A stretch of DNA of 64,000 bases. Origin: Flavobacterium sp. CYK-55. Its GTDB lineage: Bacteria > Bacteroidota > Bacteroidia > Flavobacteriales > Flavobacteriaceae. A model generated the notes under the pieces. It had not been told where the DNA came from and ran no database searches. It worked only from the letters and a program-made list of their open reading frames with translations. Position numbers and translations under genes: made by a program. The stretch is taken from assembly GCF_018413465.1 (NCBI RefSeq), contig NZ_JAHCDK010000013.1:28544-92543 (forward strand), given 5' to 3'. Shown piece by piece: positions 7,042 to 15,342 of the stretch; the first letter of the stretch is position 1; each line of letters opens with the position of its first letter.

Positions 7042-8832
7042 CTAAAAACAATATTGATTTTCTGCCACTAATTTTGCAGTAATAGTCTCGCGTAAACCAA
7101 CAATATTAGGCATGTTGGTATATTTGGTAAATCGGCGCAAGCCCATGAGCATTATGCGTTGTTCGTCACCTTCAGCAAATGAAATCACACTTTCTTTTCC
7201 TTTTTGGGTAACAATGTCCACGGCTTTGTATAAATACAATTTGGCCATGGCGATTTGTTCTTTGACGGCTTGTTCACCTTGTTTTTTGGCCATTTTTTCG
7301 GTGCGAAGAATCGTACTCTCAGCCATGTAAATTTCAATGAGCATATCAGCGGCAGCGGTCAATAATTGCTGATGTGAGTCGAGCTCAGGGCCGTATTTTT
7401 GTGCCGCTGCACCGGCTACCATTAAAAACGCTTTTTTGAGTTTGCCAATCATTTCTTTTTCTTCTGAAAACAACTCAGAATAATCCGGAATGTCAAACGA
7501 CGGAATACCCATCAATTCTTCTTGAACTTTCATTGCCGGGCCCAATAAATCAACGTGGCCTTTCATGGCTTTTTTAACCAACATGCCTACAGATAGCATA
7601 CGGTTGATTTCGTTGGTTCCTTCGTAAATTCGAGCAATACGAGCGTCTCTCCAAGCGCTTTCCATTGGGGTGTCTTCAGAAAAGCCCATGCCTCCGTAGA
7701 TTTGAATTCCTTCGTCGGCACAATTTTGAACATCTTCAGAAACCGCTACTTTTAAAATTGAACACTCAATAGCAAATTCTTCAACGCCTTTGAGTTCGGC
7801 TTCTTGATGTGAAGCGCCTTCAGCTTCGCGCAATTTGATGCGGGTTTCAATGTCTTTGGCTGCGCGATAAGTAGCGCTTTCTCCGGCATAAGCCGAAGTG
7901 GCCATTTCAGCCAATTTGTAGCGTATGGCCCCGAAACTCGAAATCGGCGTATTGAATTGCATGCGTTCGTTGGCATAATGAATCGCGTTGGTCGTGACTC
8001 TGCGTTGGGCATCTAAACAAGCCGCGGCCAATTTGATTCGGCCAACATTCAAAGCATTCATGGCTATTTTAAAACCTTCACCACGACCGGCCAGCATGTT
8101 ATGAACCGGCACTTTGGTTTCGTTAAAAAACACTTGTCGGGTAGACGAGGCGCGAATGCCTAATTTGTGTTCTTCTTCGCCCAAGGTGATTCCATTAGTA
8201 GCATCGTTTTCTACAATAAATCCGGTGATGTTTTTATCGTCTTCAATGCGCGCAAAAACAATAAATAGCGAACAAAATCCGGCATTGGAAATCCACATTT
8301 TTTGACCGGTGATTTTATAATGCGTTCCGTCATCAGAAAGTACGGCTTTGGTTTTTCCGGAATTGGCATCTGAACCAGCACCCGGCTCGGTCAAACAATA
8401 GGCGCCAAACCATTCGCCTGAAGCCAATTTAGGCACATATTTTTGTTTTTGTTCTTCGGTTCCGTATAAGGTAATGGGCATGGTTCCGATTCCGGTGTGT
8501 GCGCCAAACGCCGTTGAGAATGATCCGGTGGCACCCGAAATGTAGTCGCAAACCAAGCAAGTATCCACAAAGCCCATACCCATTCCACCATAAGCTTCGG
8601 GCACGGCCACACTCAGAAAGCCCATTTCTGCTGCTTTTTTCATGCACTCTTCGGTAAACGAAAAATCTTTGCTTTCAAATTTGCTTTTGTTGGGCCAGAT
8701 TTCTTTGTCGACAAATTCTTTGACCGAATCGCGCATCATGATTTGTTCTTCTGAAAAATCTTCTGGCGTGAAGATGTTTTCGCATTTGGTTTCTTTAACC
8801 AAAAATTGTCCGCCACGTGTTATATCTTCCAT
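7042..8832 (-). CDS. Acyl-CoA dehydrogenase with C-terminal extension
   Basis: This 596-residue FAD enzyme carries out the first step of fatty-acid beta-oxidation (acyl-CoA to trans-2-enoyl-CoA). It shows LTEPGAGSDANSGKTKA (FAD/substrate loop), KMWISNAGF, and QIYGGMGFSEDTPMESAWRDARIARIYEGTNEI, in which the Glu of YEGTNE is the usual catalytic base. About 150 residues beyond the roughly 400-residue family core form a helical extension, as in the large acyl-CoA dehydrogenases of Bacteroidota and Bacillus FadE. It is the last gene of the marR-fadB-fadA operon, 104 bp after fadA, with a terminator 30 bp downstream. Confidence 0.93.
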   Translation of the reverse strand: MEDITRGGQFLVKETKCENIFTPEDFSEEQIMMRDSVKEFVDKEIWPNKSKFESKDFSFTEECMKKAAEMGFLSVAVPEAYGGMGMGFVDTCLVCDYISGATGSFSTAFGAHTGIGTMPITLYGTEEQKQKYVPKLASGEWFGAYCLTEPGAGSDANSGKTKAVLSDDGTHYKITGQKMWISNAGFCSLFIVFARIEDDKNITGFIVENDATNGITLGEEEHKLGIRASSTRQVFFNETKVPVHNMLAGRGEGFKIAMNALNVGRIKLAAACLDAQRRVTTNAIHYANERMQFNTPISSFGAIRYKLAEMATSAYAGESATYRAAKDIETRIKLREAEGASHQEAELKGVEEFAIECSILKVAVSEDVQNCADEGIQIYGGMGFSEDTPMESAWRDARIARIYEGTNEINRMLSVGMLVKKAMKGHVDLLGPAMKVQEELMGIPSFDIPDYSELFSEEKEMIGKLKKAFLMVAGAAAQKYGPELDSHQQLLTAAADMLIEIYMAESTILRTEKMAKKQGEQAVKEQIAMAKLYLYKAVDIVTQKGKESVISFAEGDEQRIMLMGLRRFTKYTNMPNIVGLRETITAKLVAENQYCF

Positions 8833-8936
8833 ATTAATCTATTTTAAATGTTGCATTCTAAATGCTAAATTTTTAGTTTGAAAATCAGATGTTTCATTTT
8901 TTGAATGTTTTTCATTCATCATTTAACATTCAAAAT

Positions 8937-10118
8937 TTATAATAATTCATAAATGCCCGCTGCTCCTTGTCCGGTGCCAACGCACATCGAAACGATTCCA
9001 TATTTGCTGCCACGTTGTTTCATTTCATCAAAAAGTTGAACCGATAATTTAGCTCCGGTGCAACCCAGCGGATGTCCTAAGGCAATGGCGCCTCCGTTGA
9101 CATTTACGATTTCAGGGTTGATGTCTAGTTCACGAATCACGGCCAACGATTGTGAGGCAAAGGCTTCGTTGAGTTCAATCAAGTCAATATCTTTTAATTG
9201 TAAACCGGCTTGTTGCAAGGCTTTCGGAATGGCTTTGACCGGGCCGATGCCCATAATGCGCGGCTCAACACCGGCAGCGGCATAACTCACCATGCGCGCG
9301 ATGGGTTGCAAGTTGAGTTCTTTGACCATGGCTTCGCTCATAATCATCACAAAAGCAGCGCCGTCACTCATTTGCGAGGCATTTCCTGCGGTAACACTTC
9401 CGTCAGCGGCAAAAACCGGACGCAGTTTGGCCAATGCTTCTAAATTAGTATCGGCACGCGGGCCTTCGTCTTGGGCAACTGTGTAATTTTTGGTTTCTTT
9501 TTTTCCTGCTTCGTTGATGAAGGTATGTTCAACGGTTATGGGAACAATTTGGTTGGTAAAACGACCACCTTGTTGCGCTTTGATGGCTTTTTGATGCGAG
9601 GCAAACGCAAACGCATCTTGGTCTTCACGCGATACGTTGAATTGTTTGGCAACAGCTTCAGCGGTGAGCCCCATGCCCCAGTAATAATCTTCATGGCCTG
9701 AAGCGGCTACTTGGTAATCAGGAGTGGGTTTGTATCCGCCCATCGGGATATAACTCATGCTTTCGGCGCCACCGGCAATAATGCAATCGGCCATACCGCT
9801 TTGAATTTTAGCCACGGCCATACTGATGGTTTCAACTCCCGAAGCGCAATATCGATTGACTGTTACCCCCGGAACATCGGTTACTTTTAATCCCATTAAA
9901 GAAATTAAACGACCCATGTTTAATCCTTGTTCGGCCTCGGGCATGGCATTTCCGACCATCACATCATCAATACGTGATCGATCAAATTCGGGCAATTGCT
10001 GCATCATATATTCAATGGTTTCAGCGGCCAATTCATCCGGACGTTTGAATCTGAATAAACCTTTGGGCGCTTTACCTACTGCGGTGCGGTATCCTTTAAC
10101 TATATAGGCTGTTTTCAT
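8937..10118 (-). CDS. fadA: Acetyl-CoA acyltransferase (3-ketoacyl-CoA thiolase)
   Basis: This 393-residue thiolase cleaves 3-ketoacyl-CoA with CoA to release acetyl-CoA. The nucleophile is Cys91 in NRYCASGVE. The other catalytic motifs are [15 protein letters not shown] (His) and [15 protein letters not shown] (second Cys). Length and motifs match degradative thiolases; a biosynthetic acetoacetyl-CoA role is less likely because of its operon partners. It starts 4 bp after the stop of the multifunctional fadB-type gene, so it is co-transcribed and probably translationally coupled. Confidence 0.94.
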   Translation of the reverse strand: MKTAYIVKGYRTAVGKAPKGLFRFKRPDELAAETIEYMMQQLPEFDRSRIDDVMVGNAMPEAEQGLNMGRLISLMGLKVTDVPGVTVNRYCASGVETISMAVAKIQSGMADCIIAGGAESMSYIPMGGYKPTPDYQVAASGHEDYYWGMGLTAEAVAKQFNVSREDQDAFAFASHQKAIKAQQGGRFTNQIVPITVEHTFINEAGKKETKNYTVAQDEGPRADTNLEALAKLRPVFAADGSVTAGNASQMSDGAAFVMIMSEAMVKELNLQPIARMVSYAAAGVEPRIMGIGPVKAIPKALQQAGLQLKDIDLIELNEAFASQSLAVIRELDINPEIVNVNGGAIALGHPLGCTGAKLSVQLFDEMKQRGSKYGIVSMCVGTGQGAAGIYELL

Positions 10119-10122
10119 AATT

Positions 10123-12513
10123 TTAGTTTCTTAGTGGTTTTCCTTTGGTCAACATAAATTGAATGCGCTCTAAGGTTTTGCGTTCGGTGCACAAACTCAA
10201 GAAAGCCTCACGTTCAATATCCAACAAGTATTGTTCTGAAACCAAAGTAGGTTCTGATAAGTCTCCGCCGGCCATCACATAAGCCAGTTTGTTGGCAATT
10301 TTGCGGTCGTGCTCAGAGATGTATTGCCCGGCAACCATTTGATCGGTTCCTACTAAGAACATACCCAACGCTTGTTTGCCTAATACTTTGATGTCTTTGC
10401 GTTCAACGGGTTGTGTATAACCTTGTTCAGCCATTTGCAAAGCGATTTGCTTGGCAGTAGCAATTTGTCGATCGCGGTTGACTACCACAATGTCTTTTCC
10501 TTTTTGAAGAATACCCAAATCAAAGGCTTCGTAGGCTGAGGTTGCTACTTTGGCCATGCCGATGGTTAAAAAGTATTCTTGAAGCACATTGAGTTCTACA
10601 TCGTTTTTGCGGAATAAATCAGCAGCGCGAACCGTCATTTCTTTAGAGCCGCCGCCGCCCGGAATCACGCCGACACCAAATTCAACCAAACCAATGTAGG
10701 TTTCTGCTGCAGCCACAACGCGATCGGCATGCATCGTCATTTCGCATCCGCCGCCTAAAGTCATTCCGTGTGGTGCCACTACAACCGGAATAGATGAATA
10801 ACGACAACGCATCATTGTGTTTTGGAACATTCTGATGGCCATGTTGAGCTCATCGTATTCTTGTTCAACGGCCATCATGAAAATCATACCGATGTTGGCT
10901 CCGACCGAGAAGTTGGCGCCTTGATTGCCGATGACCAAACCGTGGTATTCTTTTTCGGCTAGGTCGATGGCTTTGTTGATTCCGGTGAGTACGCCGCCGC
11001 CGATGGTATTCATTTTTGAATGGAATTCTAAGTTTAAAATACCATCGCCCAAATGGAACAAGCTGCAATCGCTGTTGCCCCAAACTTTTTGGGTTTCGCG
11101 AATGTTGTCTAAAATAATAAAGCTGTCTTGTCCCGGTTTTTTGGTATAAGATTTTGAAGCAATATCATAAAAATAGGTTGCGCCATTTTTGACGCTGTAA
11201 AATGATGTGATTCCACTGGAAATCATGTCTGTAACCCATGAAGCAGGAGCGTAGCCTTCGTTTTTCATGAGGTCGATGGCTTTTTCAACACCAATGGCAT
11301 CCCAGATTTCAAATGGTCCGTTTTCCCATCCGAAGCCTGCTTTCATGGCATCGTCAATTTTGTATAATTCGTCTGAAATTTCAGGAATTCGGTTAGAGAC
11401 ATAAGTAAACATTGCTGCAAAATTTTTGCGGTAGAATTCACCGGCTTTGTCTTTTCCTTTGACCAAAACTTTAAAACGATCAATAGGTTTGTCAATGGTT
11501 TTGGTGAGTTCTAAAGTGGCAAATGAGGCTTTTTTGTTGGGGCGATATTCCATCGTATTCAAATCTAACGACAGGATATCTTTATCTACTTTTTTGTAAA
11601 AACCTTGTTTGGTTTTGCTGCCCAGCCACTGATTATTCATCATTTTTTGGATGAATTCCGGAAGCTGGAACAAATCGTGCGCTTCATCGTTCGGGCAGTT
11701 TTCATATAGACCGTTGGCCACATGCACGAGTGTGTCTAATCCAACCACATCAACGGTTCTGAACGTCGCTGATTTAGGTCGGCCAATTACCGGACCTGTG
11801 AGTTTATCGACTTCTTCAATGGTTAATCCCATTTCTTTAACTTGATGAAACAAGCTCATGATACCGAAAATACCAATGCGGTTCCCGATAAACGCCGGCG
11901 TATCTTTGGCCACGACCGAAGTTTTACCTAAGAATTTTGAACCGTAATCAAATAAAAAGTCTATGACTGTTGGGTCTGTTTTGGGCCCGGGAATGATTTC
12001 AAATAATTTTAAATAGCGCGCCGGATTGAAAAAATGGGTTCCGCAGAAGTGTTTTTGAAAGTCTTCACTGCGGCCTTCGCTCATAAACTGAATGGGAATT
12101 CCGGAGGTGTTTGAGGTCACCAAGGTTCCGGACTTGCGGTATTGGTCAATTTGTTCAAAGACTATTTTTTTGATGTCTAATCGTTCTACAACCACTTCTA
12201 TGATCCAATCATACTTGGCAATTTTAGGCATATCATCTGTAGTGTTTCCCGTAGTAATTCGTGAAGCAAACTTCTGGCTGTAAATAGGTGATGGATTAGA
12301 TTTTAGTGCGTTGGCCAAATGTTCATTGACAATTCGGTTGCGCACAACTTTGCTCTCTAAAGTCAGGCCTTTCTTTTCTTCAACAGGAGTTAGAGCATTG
12401 GGCACAATATCCAATAATAAAACTTCCAAACCGATGTTGGCAAAATGACAAGCGATACCTGATCCCATAATTCCAGAACCAACTACGGCCACTTTTTTGA
12501 TGGTGCGTTTCAT
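10123..12513 (-). CDS. 3-hydroxyacyl-CoA dehydrogenase/enoyl-CoA hydratase fusion
   Basis: This 796-residue bifunctional enzyme covers the second and third steps of beta-oxidation. The N-terminal half is a hydroxyacyl-CoA dehydrogenase with an NAD Rossmann motif (VAVVGSGIMGSGIACHFA) and the HFFNPARYLKLFEIIPGPKT region. The C-terminal part is a crotonase domain (SVGANIGMIF; GGGCEMTMHADRV; LVEFGVGVIPGGGG). The order dehydrogenase-then-hydratase is that of Bacillus FadN, the reverse of E. coli FadB. It begins 1 bp after the marR stop and is followed 4 bp later by fadA. Confidence 0.93.
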   Translation of the reverse strand: MKRTIKKVAVVGSGIMGSGIACHFANIGLEVLLLDIVPNALTPVEEKKGLTLESKVVRNRIVNEHLANALKSNPSPIYSQKFASRITTGNTTDDMPKIAKYDWIIEVVVERLDIKKIVFEQIDQYRKSGTLVTSNTSGIPIQFMSEGRSEDFQKHFCGTHFFNPARYLKLFEIIPGPKTDPTVIDFLFDYGSKFLGKTSVVAKDTPAFIGNRIGIFGIMSLFHQVKEMGLTIEEVDKLTGPVIGRPKSATFRTVDVVGLDTLVHVANGLYENCPNDEAHDLFQLPEFIQKMMNNQWLGSKTKQGFYKKVDKDILSLDLNTMEYRPNKKASFATLELTKTIDKPIDRFKVLVKGKDKAGEFYRKNFAAMFTYVSNRIPEISDELYKIDDAMKAGFGWENGPFEIWDAIGVEKAIDLMKNEGYAPASWVTDMISSGITSFYSVKNGATYFYDIASKSYTKKPGQDSFIILDNIRETQKVWGNSDCSLFHLGDGILNLEFHSKMNTIGGGVLTGINKAIDLAEKEYHGLVIGNQGANFSVGANIGMIFMMAVEQEYDELNMAIRMFQNTMMRCRYSSIPVVVAPHGMTLGGGCEMTMHADRVVAAAETYIGLVEFGVGVIPGGGGSKEMTVRAADLFRKNDVELNVLQEYFLTIGMAKVATSAYEAFDLGILQKGKDIVVVNRDRQIATAKQIALQMAEQGYTQPVERKDIKVLGKQALGMFLVGTDQMVAGQYISEHDRKIANKLAYVMAGGDLSEPTLVSEQYLLDIEREAFLSLCTERKTLERIQFMLTKGKPLRN

Positions 12514-12514
12514 A

Positions 12515-12958
12515 TTATTCGTTGTTGTTAAATATTTTTTTCTCTTGAATCAATTCATTGATGATTTCAGTAACCTCCATAAAGTGTTGGAGTTTTTCTT
12601 CTGAAATCTGAGCTTTGATGGTTTCATTAAATTTGAGTACCGTGTTTTTTGAAAGCTCTCTTTTTTCTTTACCAAAATCTGTAAGAAAAATCAAAACACC
12701 ACGTCCGTCATCAGGATTTTTTTGACGATAAATCAACCCTTTTTCTTCCATTGATTTTAAGGTTCTGGTGAGGCTTGTTGCTTCCATTCCCATTTTTGGT
12801 CCCAAGGTTGTTGATGGCGTTCCGGCTTCTTTATCTAAACTCAATAATGCAAATCCTGTTGCAATGGTTGCATCATACTTAGCAGCTTCTTCATTGTACA
12901 TACGAGATACTGCTTGCCAAGTGGCTCTTAAAGCATAATCTATAGTTTTGTCTTTCAT
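12515..12958 (-). CDS. MarR-family regulator of the beta-oxidation operon
   Basis: This 147-residue winged-helix repressor shows the MarR core: TPSTTLGPKMGMEATSLTRTLKSMEEKGLI (recognition helix) and the RQKNPDDGRGVLIFLTDFGKE wing. It is the first gene of the operon encoding beta-oxidation enzymes. Two matching palindromes lie just upstream, one over the -33 region of its promoter, so autorepression and control of the operon, probably relieved by an acyl-CoA ligand, is the natural reading. The ligand is not visible from sequence. Confidence 0.9.
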   Translation of the reverse strand: MKDKTIDYALRATWQAVSRMYNEEAAKYDATIATGFALLSLDKEAGTPSTTLGPKMGMEATSLTRTLKSMEEKGLIYRQKNPDDGRGVLIFLTDFGKEKRELSKNTVLKFNETIKAQISEEKLQHFMEVTEIINELIQEKKIFNNNE

Positions 12959-12977
12959 AGAATGAAATCTAGCGTTT

Positions 12978-12985
12978 CAAAGATA
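12978..12985 (-). promoter_or_regulatory. -7 element of the marR-fad operon
   Basis: The minus strand reads TATCTTTG, an exact TAnnTTTG match, 19 bp before the ATG at 12958. The first operator lies 11-24 bp upstream of it, where the -33 contact would be. Confidence 0.7.
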
Positions 12986-12996
12986 TAAATAAATAT

Positions 12997-13009
12997 TATG
13001 CATGCATAC
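12997..13009. promoter_or_regulatory. MarR operator, proximal copy
   Basis: TATGCATGCATAC is a near-perfect palindrome (TATGCATGCATA). It lies over the -33 region of the marR operon promoter. Confidence 0.6.
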
Positions 13010-13026
13010 TAAATATTAAAAAAAAA

Positions 13027-13039
13027 TATGCGTGCATAG
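13027..13039. promoter_or_regulatory. MarR operator, distal copy
   Basis: TATGCGTGCATAG repeats the proximal palindrome with one change in the core. It is exactly 30 bp from the first copy, which is close to three helical turns and so on the same DNA face. Confidence 0.55.
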
Positions 13040-13188
13040 TAATTTTAACGTTTTGTAGTTTTCGAGTCATCAAAGACTGAGTACTTCATTGTTTCGTTAT
13101 TTTCTTACTTTTTATAAAAAAGTTGTTGATAACCGCTTGACTTATGAGCATTGTTGAACAAAAGTTAATGCTGGGGAAGCTCATTTGA

Positions 13189-13196
13189 TATATTTG
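13189..13196 (+). promoter_or_regulatory. -7 element of the histidine kinase operon
   Basis: TATATTTG matches TAnnTTTG and lies 51 bp before the chosen ATG at 13248. The longest open frame begins at a TTG at 13185, upstream of this element, which argues against that longer start. Confidence 0.55.
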
Positions 13197-13247
13197 GCTC
13201 GGAAAAAAATTGGGCGAATTATTTTAATAACCAAACCCAATCAAACA

Positions 13248-14348
13248 ATGAATCAAGAAGAAAATCTCTTTTTTAAGATGATTTACGAAGTCTCCGATTA
13301 TGCAATCATCATGCTCGATTCGGAAGGTAACGTAATGAATTGGAACATCGGTGCACAACGAATAAAGGGCTACACCGCTGATGAAATTGTAGGTAAAAGC
13401 TTTAAGAATTTTTATACAGAAAATGATAAAGCCGAAGGCAAACCTGAAGAATTACTTCAAATTGCTAAAAATCATGGTACAGCCAGAGACGAAGGCTGGA
13501 GAAAGAAAAAAGACGGGAGTTTTTTCTGGGGCAGTATTACGATCACCGCCATCCACGATGATCAAGGAGCAATTACTGGCTTTAGTAAGGTTACCCGTGA
13601 TTTGACTGAACGGAAAAATGCCGAAAATGAACTCATTGAGCACTCAAAAGAACTTGAGAAGAAAAATCGTGAGTTAGAACAATTTGCGTATATCGCATCG
13701 CATGATTTACAAGAACCACTGCGAACAATTACTTGTTTGCATGAATTGTTAAGAGCAAAATTCATTGATACACTCGATGAAAATACAATTCAAGTTTTGG
13801 ATTACATCAACGAAGCGACACAACGCATGCGTTCACTAATTCACGGATTGTTAGATTACTCGCGTATTGGCAAAGAAAGTCAATGGGTTGATGTTGATGT
13901 GAACAAACTCATTAAAGATGTTCAAATTGATTTGAAGATTCTTATTGAAGATGCACAAGCTGAGATCACCATTGATAATTTACCGGTTATCTCGGCATTT
14001 GAAATTGAAATTCGTCAAATGTTTACCAATTTGATTACCAATGCCATCAAGTTTAGAGCTGCTGGACAAAAGCCCATCATCCATATTTCCGGAAACGAAA
14101 AAAAAGGGGTGTGGACTTTCTCGGTACAAGACAACGGAATTGGTATTCCCAAAGCTTTTCATGAAAAAATCTTCGTTATTTTTCAACGACTTCACTCGCG
14201 TGAAACCTATGAAGGAACCGGAATTGGTTTGGCGCATTGCCACAAAATTGCCCAATTACACAAAGGTGATATTTGGGTTGAATCAGAAGAAGGAAAAGGA
14301 AGCACCTTTTATTTTAGTGTAGATACCCAAAAAATTAAAGCAGAATAA
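13248..14348 (+). CDS. Soluble PAS-domain histidine kinase
   Basis: This 366-residue kinase has no membrane segment. A PAS domain occupies about residues 5-125 (YEVSDYAIIMLDSEGNVMNW; PAS/PAC end with SKVTRDLTERK), followed by a short coiled coil. The dimerisation/phosphoacceptor helix is FAYIASHDLQEPLR, with the His in SHDL. The HATPase domain ends with QDNGIGIP and EGTGIGLAHCHKIA. This H-box resembles phytochrome-type kinases that use stand-alone CheY-like partners. The response regulator begins 3 bp after the stop. I chose the ATG at 13248 over the upstream TTG because a promoter element lies between them. Signal unknown. Confidence 0.9.
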   Translation: MNQEENLFFKMIYEVSDYAIIMLDSEGNVMNWNIGAQRIKGYTADEIVGKSFKNFYTENDKAEGKPEELLQIAKNHGTARDEGWRKKKDGSFFWGSITITAIHDDQGAITGFSKVTRDLTERKNAENELIEHSKELEKKNRELEQFAYIASHDLQEPLRTITCLHELLRAKFIDTLDENTIQVLDYINEATQRMRSLIHGLLDYSRIGKESQWVDVDVNKLIKDVQIDLKILIEDAQAEITIDNLPVISAFEIEIRQMFTNLITNAIKFRAAGQKPIIHISGNEKKGVWTFSVQDNGIGIPKAFHEKIFVIFQRLHSRETYEGTGIGLAHCHKIAQLHKGDIWVESEEGKGSTFYFSVDTQKIKAE

Positions 14349-14351
14349 ACC

Positions 14352-14786
14352 ATGAGTACAAAACCAAAATTAGACTGTATATTATTGGTTGACGATGACA
14401 GCGCAACTAATTTTATCAACGAAATCACCATCCGCAAAGCCGGTATTAAATCACATATTCAAATATGTAACAGCGCACAAAAAGCATTGGATTTTTTAAG
14501 CTGTTCTGGTGAATTCAGCCACGTAAGTAGTCCGCCACAACCCGGAATGATTTTGTTAGACATCAATATGCCCGGCATGAGCGGTTGGGATTTTTTAGAA
14601 CATTATGAAAACATTCCGAACAATCAAAAAGCCAAAATGATTGTAGTGATGCTCACAACCAGTATGAATCCGGATGATCGCAAACGAAGCGAAGGGAATG
14701 AAAATATCAAATCTTTTATTCCTAAACCATTAGCACAAGATCATTTAATTCAAATTATTGAAGAAAATTTTGATCATTCAATGTAA
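14352..14786 (+). CDS. Single-domain response regulator (CheY/Rcp1-like)
   Basis: This 144-residue receiver domain has no output domain. The acidic pocket is in LLVDDDSATNF, the phosphoacceptor Asp in MILLDINMPGMSGWDF, the switch Thr in VVMLTTSMN and the conserved Lys in FIPKPL. It follows the histidine kinase by 3 bp, so the two form a cognate pair. Lacking a DNA-binding domain, it probably acts through protein contact or as a phosphate sink. It is followed by a strong terminator. Confidence 0.92.
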   Translation: MSTKPKLDCILLVDDDSATNFINEITIRKAGIKSHIQICNSAQKALDFLSCSGEFSHVSSPPQPGMILLDINMPGMSGWDFLEHYENIPNNQKAKMIVVMLTTSMNPDDRKRSEGNENIKSFIPKPLAQDHLIQIIEENFDHSM

Positions 14787-14800
14787 GATTGAAAACAAAA

Positions 14801-14832
14801 AATCCCTCATTTAAGTTGAGGGATTTTTTTTT
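14801..14832 (+). terminator. Terminator between convergent response regulator and membrane protein genes
   Basis: AAATCCCTCA / TGAGGGATTT forms a 10-bp stem with a 7-nt loop and a T run. It serves the + strand and ends just before the stop of the convergent gene at 14836. Confidence 0.88.
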
Positions 14833-14835
14833 AGT

Positions 14836-15234
14836 TTATACTGCCTGCTTTTTACTGAGCGCCCCAATGGTTAAGGCTACTGCAGCGCCCACTCCGGCGC
14901 CCATTAGGATGCAAATAGCTACATCCATAGCCATCATCTGAAAGTTCGGGTTTGCTTCCATTGATGAGCGAAAGAAGTTTTCCATCAGGCCGGTAAACAC
15001 GCCAATTCCTGCTCCGACTTTTGCTCCACCCGCCAATGCATTGAGTGTTGTGAGTGCATTATAGATGTAGGACATCAAAAATCCGAAGCTCATACATCCG
15101 GCAAAAATGAAGCTTAAGTTGGGATCGCCTCCGCCAAAATAATCGCGAAATAAGATTCCGTAGAACAGCCAGCCCAATAAAAAGTCAGCAATACCGCCGA
15201 TTATTCCGGCTAAAATAAAGTTCTTTACATTCAT
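14836..15234 (-). CDS. Small four-helix membrane protein, unknown function
   Basis: This 132-residue protein is almost entirely hydrophobic, with about four predicted helices: FILAGIIGGIADFLLGWLFYG, LSFIFAGCMSFGFLMSYIY, a glycine-rich AGGAKVGAGIGVFTGLMENF and AICILMGAGVGAAVALTIGAL. I recognise it only as a conserved type of Flavobacterium hypothetical protein. It is transcribed alone, convergent with the two-component pair, and has no clear partner. Confidence 0.7.
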   Translation of the reverse strand: MNVKNFILAGIIGGIADFLLGWLFYGILFRDYFGGGDPNLSFIFAGCMSFGFLMSYIYNALTTLNALAGGAKVGAGIGVFTGLMENFFRSSMEANPNFQMMAMDVAICILMGAGVGAAVALTIGALSKKQAV

Positions 15235-15342
15235 AACAGTTTGGTTTTAATTGGTTTACTTAAAGTTAATTCTCTTTAAGTAGAAAATTTAACAGTTGTT
15301 GAGCAATTATAAACAATTATGAACAAACTAATATGACTTGTT

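Noticed and set aside
12959..13247. A small gene in the 289-bp gap between marR and the histidine kinase
   Set aside because: No open frame of coding character; the gap is explained by the marR promoter with its two operators and the kinase promoter.
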